From Clostridiales bacterium (lineage in GTDB: Bacteria; Bacillota; Clostridia; Saccharofermentanales; Saccharofermentanaceae), in NCBI GenBank assembly GCA_017620475.1, contig JAFZQI010000001.1, forward strand, positions 1 to 46,022: DNA of 46,022 nucleotides. Reading direction: 5' to 3'. This document shows positions 43,301-46,022 of this stretch, one piece after another (position 1 is the stretch's first letter; each line of letters begins with the position of its first letter). The position numbers and the translations under genes were made by a program. The notes beneath the pieces are model-generated. The model did not search any database and was not told where the DNA came from. It saw only the letters and a list, made by a program, of their open reading frames with translations.

Positions 43301-44576
43301 TAACGTGGTCGTAGCCAAGGCGTTGAAAAACAGTGCGACCGGTGCTCTCATCAGAGGTTCGAATTCAGCGATCGATGGAGCTACCAAGGCGATGTTTTCC
43401 GGTGCAACGATGGTACCTGCTGATGTATATACGGTATCCTTTGATGCCAATGGTGCTTCCGGTCAGATGACAAGTGTGGAAGTAATAGAAGGAGACGAGT
43501 ATGTTCTTCCGGATCCTACATTTACCGCTCCGGAAGGAAGTGCTTTTGCAGGTTGGATCTGTTCTTCCGATAACCAGTTTTATCACCCGGACGAGAAGAT
43601 CAGCGTATTTGAGGATATCACTTTACAGGCAATATGGAGAGTTGCGGGACAGACGTATGAACCGGTGTTTACACGTCATTCGATGATCCTTTCCTCGGGA
43701 GAGATCGGAGTCAACTTCTTTATGGATCTGTCTATGTTGGATGAATCCGTCAAGGCGGAAAGCTACATGACATTTACCATCGGTTTCTCTAATAAGGAGA
43801 CCGAAAAAGCTTATAACGCCGGTTTTATGAATTCCACCGGCGATTACTACGGATTTACCTGCAATGTCAATGCCATCCAGATGGCCGATACGATAACAGC
43901 GACCTATCACTACAAAGAAAACGGAACAGAGAAAACGGTATCGAACACCTACACTGTGGTGGAGTATATTGATGCGGTCGTCAATTCTCTTTCCACAACA
44001 AAAAAGGATAAGGATCTGGTCAAAGCATTGAAGGATTATGGTTATCACGCGCAGCAATACCTTTCTGAGGTGAGAGGATGGGAACTTGGCACAGATTATA
44101 CTGCCATCGAGAAGCCGTACACTTCTTCGTATTCTCAGGATGATATGGATAGGGTGGCGACATTTACCTGGCATGACGAGAGATTCATTAAGGATGTCGG
44201 CTCCAGCGGATTAAGGATCACCTATTCCCTTGTCCTTGACTCCAGGACGGCCATCTATTTGTATGTCGATGCGCCGGATGCGTATAAGGAGAATATGTCG
44301 GCGACTGTGGACGGGAATCCTGCAGAAATGATCCTTCAGGGGGACGGCCGTTATCGGATCGAAATCTCCGGAATCCGCGCTCAGAATCTCCAATCTCATC
44401 ACTCCGTGAAGATCAAAACGGCGGACGGAAGCACACAACTTGCCACGGTGGATGTATGCGGTTACTCTTATGTGGCCAGCTGTCTGGATAACAAGAATAA
44501 TTACTCCGCTAAAGAAAAACGTTTGGCCATGGCGCTCTACCGCTATGGAGAGATTGCACAGGAGTATGTTTCTTAG
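40374..44576 (+). CDS. Giant exported beta-helix surface protein, copy B
   Basis: GGAGGAGG (40360-40367) supports ATG 40374 over an in-frame ATG at 40320. The 1400-residue protein has a clear signal peptide (hydrophobic core ~5-22, cleavage near G-A-A-A-D). Two beta-helix blocks follow, with rungs G-x-I-T-I-N-G-G-x-I-x-A-x-G and A-A-G-I-G, separated by strand-rich linkers. A Listeria-Bacteroides-type repeat comes next (Y-T-V-S-F-D-A-N-G-A ... F-A-G-W). The C-terminal ~300 residues (from S-M-I-L-S-S-G-E-I-G-V-N-F-F) are shared with the protein at 26269; both keep Y-Y-G-F-T-C and A-I-Q-M-A-D-T-I-T-A-T. It is probably a secreted adhesin or glycan-binding protein and is followed by its own tiny peptide gene. 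Confidence 0.9.
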   Translation: MSRRWFLLCLSLCMVLVMLPFTVGAAADEMTWSALKSALESGQNVTLTNSITRDREETIEIDKQVTLDLNGQVLAGNTYETLLFAVRNDGALTITDSSMSKDGAVRNVSNYIVFLAGGQFTLENGSLCDSQGGVYVYSGDAVMTGGSISGCTSSDYDLGYGYGVYDLGNTYGSFTMTGGSISGCTVGVREGSDLFKIKLGGTASIINNVKANVWLIRAGSSSIEPLYVVSAFDADARIGVSAYEQNDGNGNNPIYGTFTSGLSQNGDVSNFVSDYSGYGVVIDEDGEAELHLPFNVSVETYDHVTLTIDKQTAVAGEEVSLDIECDTSYLVTAVYLNGTLLTENDAGLSECSFPLPGYDVTVSADISQIPVPYVDADGVPQTPLQAYSLVTSGQLSWNAEWYVVGTDVTFDKTKVITVNGDVNLLLCDGTSLVSGTIYVPEGSKLTIWAQENGTGSLSAESEGGEDYRAGIGMRYNPSTGYATTGDITINGGTIYAKGKNYAPGIGECYRGGRTSNVTINGGNITAVSTYQSAAIGGQVVTINGGVIDVEGDPNTYLDISAPTVVLNYTDVDKEIIRFRKGFAGTLTLNRPYRNKVTGEVYSGGSLAPYTGEITLIPGTALIVKPASIEGLSFQAYPEYCLAGDTVTLTYTEWIGYTFVDWVVKDASGDPVQVTDNHFVMPDTDVTVEAVVTKPESIPYVNADQEAMEPVTEYSIIQTFSRTWNTGWYVVYEDVRVDGQITVNGNVNLILCDGATLTAPEGIHVCTDQNLTIWAQEEGTGALVAVGNVGGAGIGSEVKKGCGSITINGGSIDATGGTQAAGIGSTYSYNLHGVITINGGSVRAQGGNQSAGIGIGRDGRYSENAKVVINGGEVTAIAGTDGAGIGGGYYCGGVVEINGGIVNATSNGKGAAIGGGSGYATVGAGTVTITGGQITATCTGAGAGIGCGANSGRGSVYITYNDSSDPLSITASSIRGDNVVVAKALKNSATGALIRGSNSAIDGATKAMFSGATMVPADVYTVSFDANGASGQMTSVEVIEGDEYVLPDPTFTAPEGSAFAGWICSSDNQFYHPDEKISVFEDITLQAIWRVAGQTYEPVFTRHSMILSSGEIGVNFFMDLSMLDESVKAESYMTFTIGFSNKETEKAYNAGFMNSTGDYYGFTCNVNAIQMADTITATYHYKENGTEKTVSNTYTVVEYIDAVVNSLSTTKKDKDLVKALKDYGYHAQQYLSEVRGWELGTDYTAIEKPYTSSYSQDDMDRVATFTWHDERFIKDVGSSGLRITYSLVLDSRTAIYLYVDAPDAYKENMSATVDGNPAEMILQGDGRYRIEISGIRAQNLQSHHSVKIKTADGSTQLATVDVCGYSYVASCLDNKNNYSAKEKRLAMALYRYGEIAQEYVS

Positions 44577-44629
44577 AATTCATAGTGCGTATTGATTGCG
44601 GAAAGATTCGACTGTAGGAGGACGGGAAA

Positions 44630-44725
44630 ATGGAAAAATACGAGATGCTTGAAATGGATATAGTTCTTTTCGAGTGTGATGATGTGTTGGTCAAGAGCAT
44701 AGAAACCGATGAACACGAAAATTAA
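44630..44725 (+). CDS. Tiny acidic peptide B (31 residues)
   Basis: AGGAGG (44616-44621) lies 8 nt before the ATG, 53 bp after the giant protein gene. The product reads M-E-K-Y-E-M-L-E-M-D-I-V-L-F-E-C-D-D-V-L and then a short acidic tail. It aligns without gaps to the first 23 residues of the peptide at 31838 and has one cysteine. It has no signal peptide or membrane segment. Same place, same size class and same pattern in two unlinked loci make chance unlikely. Function is unknown; see the peptide at 31838. Confidence 0.7.
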   Translation: MEKYEMLEMDIVLFECDDVLVKSIETDEHEN

Positions 44726-44752
44726 AAAAGACGGCCGGTTAACGGCTTTTCG

Positions 44753-44795
44753 AAGCGGCAGATGGAAGGATATCCATCTGCTGCTTTTCTTTTTG
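44753..44795 (+). terminator. Intrinsic terminator after the tiny peptide gene
   Basis: The 14-bp arms 44753-44766 and 44773-44786 pair with one G-T wobble around a 6-nt loop, with a T-rich run to 44795. The giant gene and tiny peptide thus end as one unit. Confidence 0.88.
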
Positions 44796-44864
44796 TGGGA
44801 TTGAATTTGCGGGAGAGATTTCCCGGATCCCGTTTCTGGCTGAACCTGTGCGCACTTGTATTTT

Positions 44865-44892
44865 TTGACATATAAAGATAAAATTTTATAGA
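44865..44892 (+). promoter_or_regulatory. Sigma-A promoter for the gene at 44916
   Basis: TTGACA (44865-44870) and TATAGA (44887-44892) are 16 bp apart, giving a leader of about 18 nt. Confidence 0.65.
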
Positions 44893-44915
44893 GATAAGGT
44901 TTTTTGAGGTTGGGT

Positions 44916-45569
44916 ATGAAAAGAATCATAGCTTTTCTGACCGTGCTGCTGATGGCGTTGGGGATGTGTTCGTGTAAGAGCGAATTCAGCAGTAAGATCA
45001 GCGATACAAAGGATGCGCTGGAAGAAGTGTGCGGCGCCAAGAAGGCCGAAGATGAACAGTATTCGGAAATGGTGGATACCAAGTATTCGGTCGTACAGGT
45101 TGCCGCTGATTTTAAAGAAGGCGTGTATTCTGAAGTGAAGTCGAAGGATTTTACATTCTTCGGATTTCACACCGTCGTTGACCAGAGCCATGTCAAGTCG
45201 GTGTTTAAGTACCTGAAGGCGGACCCGGATAGTGAGGAGAGCGGGTCAGTGGCGAACATGGAAGTGCTCGTCATACAGTTTAAGAATGACGACGCGGCGC
45301 AGAAGTATTACGATACGATTCTGGCCTTGAGGAAACAGACCTACCAGAATAACGAGAATCTGGGCGGGAAGATGAAAAACGAGTTCGTCAGTAAGAAGGA
45401 TTATTTTGCATTTGCATGTGAGACGGATTTTATGGTCTTCAATGCATATGCCAGCATAGATGGAAGTACGGTGTTCTACGCTTTTGTCGAGGGACCGAAT
45501 GCGGAGACGCTGAAGAATGAGTACTATGCGTTTATGAAGAAGATGGAGTGTTCGATCATCACTCTTTGA
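44916..45569 (+). CDS. Small exported (possible lipo-) protein of unknown function
   Basis: GAGG at 44906-44909 supports ATG 44916; a TTG at 44904 is less likely. The 217-residue protein starts M-K-R-I-I-A-F-L-T-V-L-L-M-A-L-G-M-C-S-C, a signal peptide whose end could be a weak lipobox (M-C-S-C). The mature part begins with a charged helix (D-T-K-D-A-L-E-E-V) and continues with a mixed alpha-beta domain containing M-E-V-L-V-I-Q-F-K. No family is recognised. It is a single gene with its own promoter. Confidence 0.8.
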   Translation: MKRIIAFLTVLLMALGMCSCKSEFSSKISDTKDALEEVCGAKKAEDEQYSEMVDTKYSVVQVAADFKEGVYSEVKSKDFTFFGFHTVVDQSHVKSVFKYLKADPDSEESGSVANMEVLVIQFKNDDAAQKYYDTILALRKQTYQNNENLGGKMKNEFVSKKDYFAFACETDFMVFNAYASIDGSTVFYAFVEGPNAETLKNEYYAFMKKMECSIITL

Positions 45570-45626
45570 AAAGAACTTTGAATGGCCGCAGTTTGTTCGG
45601 TGAACGGTGATGTGGCGAGCGTTAAG

Positions 45627-45652
45627 TTGAACTGAAAAATGAAAAATATAAT
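45627..45652 (+). promoter_or_regulatory. Possible promoter for the zinc-ribbon gene
   Basis: A perfect TATAAT (45647-45652) has TTGAAC (45627-45632) upstream, but the 14-bp spacer is short. Confidence 0.4.
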
Positions 45653-45675
45653 GTGAATAGATAAGGAGGTATTTT

Positions 45676-46022
45676 ATGAATTGTAGTAATTGTGGTAACC
45701 CGGTCCGTGAGGGCGATGTTTTCTGCATGAATTGCGGGTTCCGTCTCGCAGATGCAGCGCCGGTTGTTGAGGCACCGGCAGCAGAGCCGGTAGCAGAAAC
45801 ACCTGCTTTTGAGGCTCCTGTAGCAGAACCTGTTGCAGAGACACCTGCTTTTGAAGCGCCCGTTGTTGAGCCTGTTGCTGAACCTGTAGCAGAGGCACCG
45901 GCTTTCGAGGCCCCTGCTTTTGAGGCTCCTGTAGCAGAACCTGTTGCAGAGACACCTGCTTTTGAAGCGCCCGTTGTTGAGCCTGTTGCTGAACCTGTAG
46001 CAGAGGCTCCGGCTTTCGAGGC
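45676..46022 (+). CDS. Zinc-ribbon protein with Pro/Ala/Glu repeats (3' end outside window)
   Basis: AAGGAGGT (45663-45670) supports ATG 45676, and the frame stays open to the window end. The first 25 residues form a zinc ribbon, [10 protein letters not shown] ... F-C-M-N-C-G, with two C-x-x-C-G knuckles. The rest is a low-complexity repeat built from A-P-V-V-E-P, E-P-V-A-E and A-P-A-F-E units. N-terminal zinc ribbons before a flexible linker are typical of Clostridial membrane or stress proteins with a later transmembrane or FHA-type domain; that part is not visible here. Confidence 0.8.
   Translation, partial: MNCSNCGNPVREGDVFCMNCGFRLADAAPVVEAPAAEPVAETPAFEAPVAEPVAETPAFEAPVVEPVAEPVAEAPAFEAPAFEAPVAEPVAETPAFEAPVVEPVAEPVAEAPAFE
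45802..46022 (+). repeat. 111-bp tandem coding repeat (37 residues)
   Basis: The segment starting at about 45802 recurs from about 45913 with near-perfect identity, a period of 111 bp, and runs off the window. Such identity points to recent duplication and likely length variation between strains. Confidence 0.8.

Overview
The window looks like chromosome of a Gram-positive, anaerobic gut- or rumen-type Clostridia (Bacillota). The grounds are strong AGGAGG-type ribosome sites, a T-box leader ahead of pheST, lipoproteins with Sec-type signals, FN3/DUF6273 and beta-helix surface proteins, QueT, DUF4230 and a T-box with a TTC specifier. Base composition looks close to 50% GC. Genus is not determinable by eye; a Saccharofermentans/Oscillospiraceae-like relative is a guess. 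No rRNA, tRNA, CRISPR array or transposase was seen.

Layout. 1-3030: two related FN3-containing exported proteins, the first cut by the window edge. 3157-3966: an AraC-type HTH fused to a GGDEF-like domain. 4277-10115: an ABC-2 exporter (ATPase plus two permeases), a strong bidirectional terminator, then a LiaS/NarX-type kinase, a LuxR-type response regulator and a small membrane protein, probably the regulators of that exporter. 10207-15830: a DHH phosphoesterase (-), a lipoprotein, a PIN-like protein with a histone-H1-like tail (-), an XRE regulator with a Cys cluster (-) and a DUF4230 protein, separated by repeat-rich intergenic DNA. 16414-21322: an SLC13-like permease, a cytidylate-kinase-like protein, an ABC exporter and argC. 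21424-26147: a QueT-like membrane protein overlapping a 1372-residue C-A-PCP-PlsC fusion enzyme. 26269-33244: a giant beta-helix surface protein, a 39-residue peptide, a membrane-anchored Ser/Thr-rich protein and a flavodoxin-like protein. 33435-35236: an HTH protein coupled to a Cys/His-repeat lipoprotein. 35376-39335: promoter, T-box, pheS, pheT. 39319-46022: a TPR-like protein (-), a second giant beta-helix protein with its own tiny peptide, a small exported protein and a truncated zinc-ribbon/repeat protein.

Most notable. (1) A single-module NRPS whose binding-pocket residues resemble the glycine code and which ends in a PlsC acyltransferase, suggesting an acyl-glycine or glycine-lipid product. 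(2) Two unlinked copies of a module made of a giant secreted beta-helix protein with a shared ~300-residue C-terminal domain, followed by a tiny acidic peptide with a common Y-E-x-L-E-x-x-I pattern. (3) The octamer GTGCTTTT (AAAAGCAC) occurs at least 25 times in 46 kb where about 1.4 would be expected by chance, in genes and in spacers.
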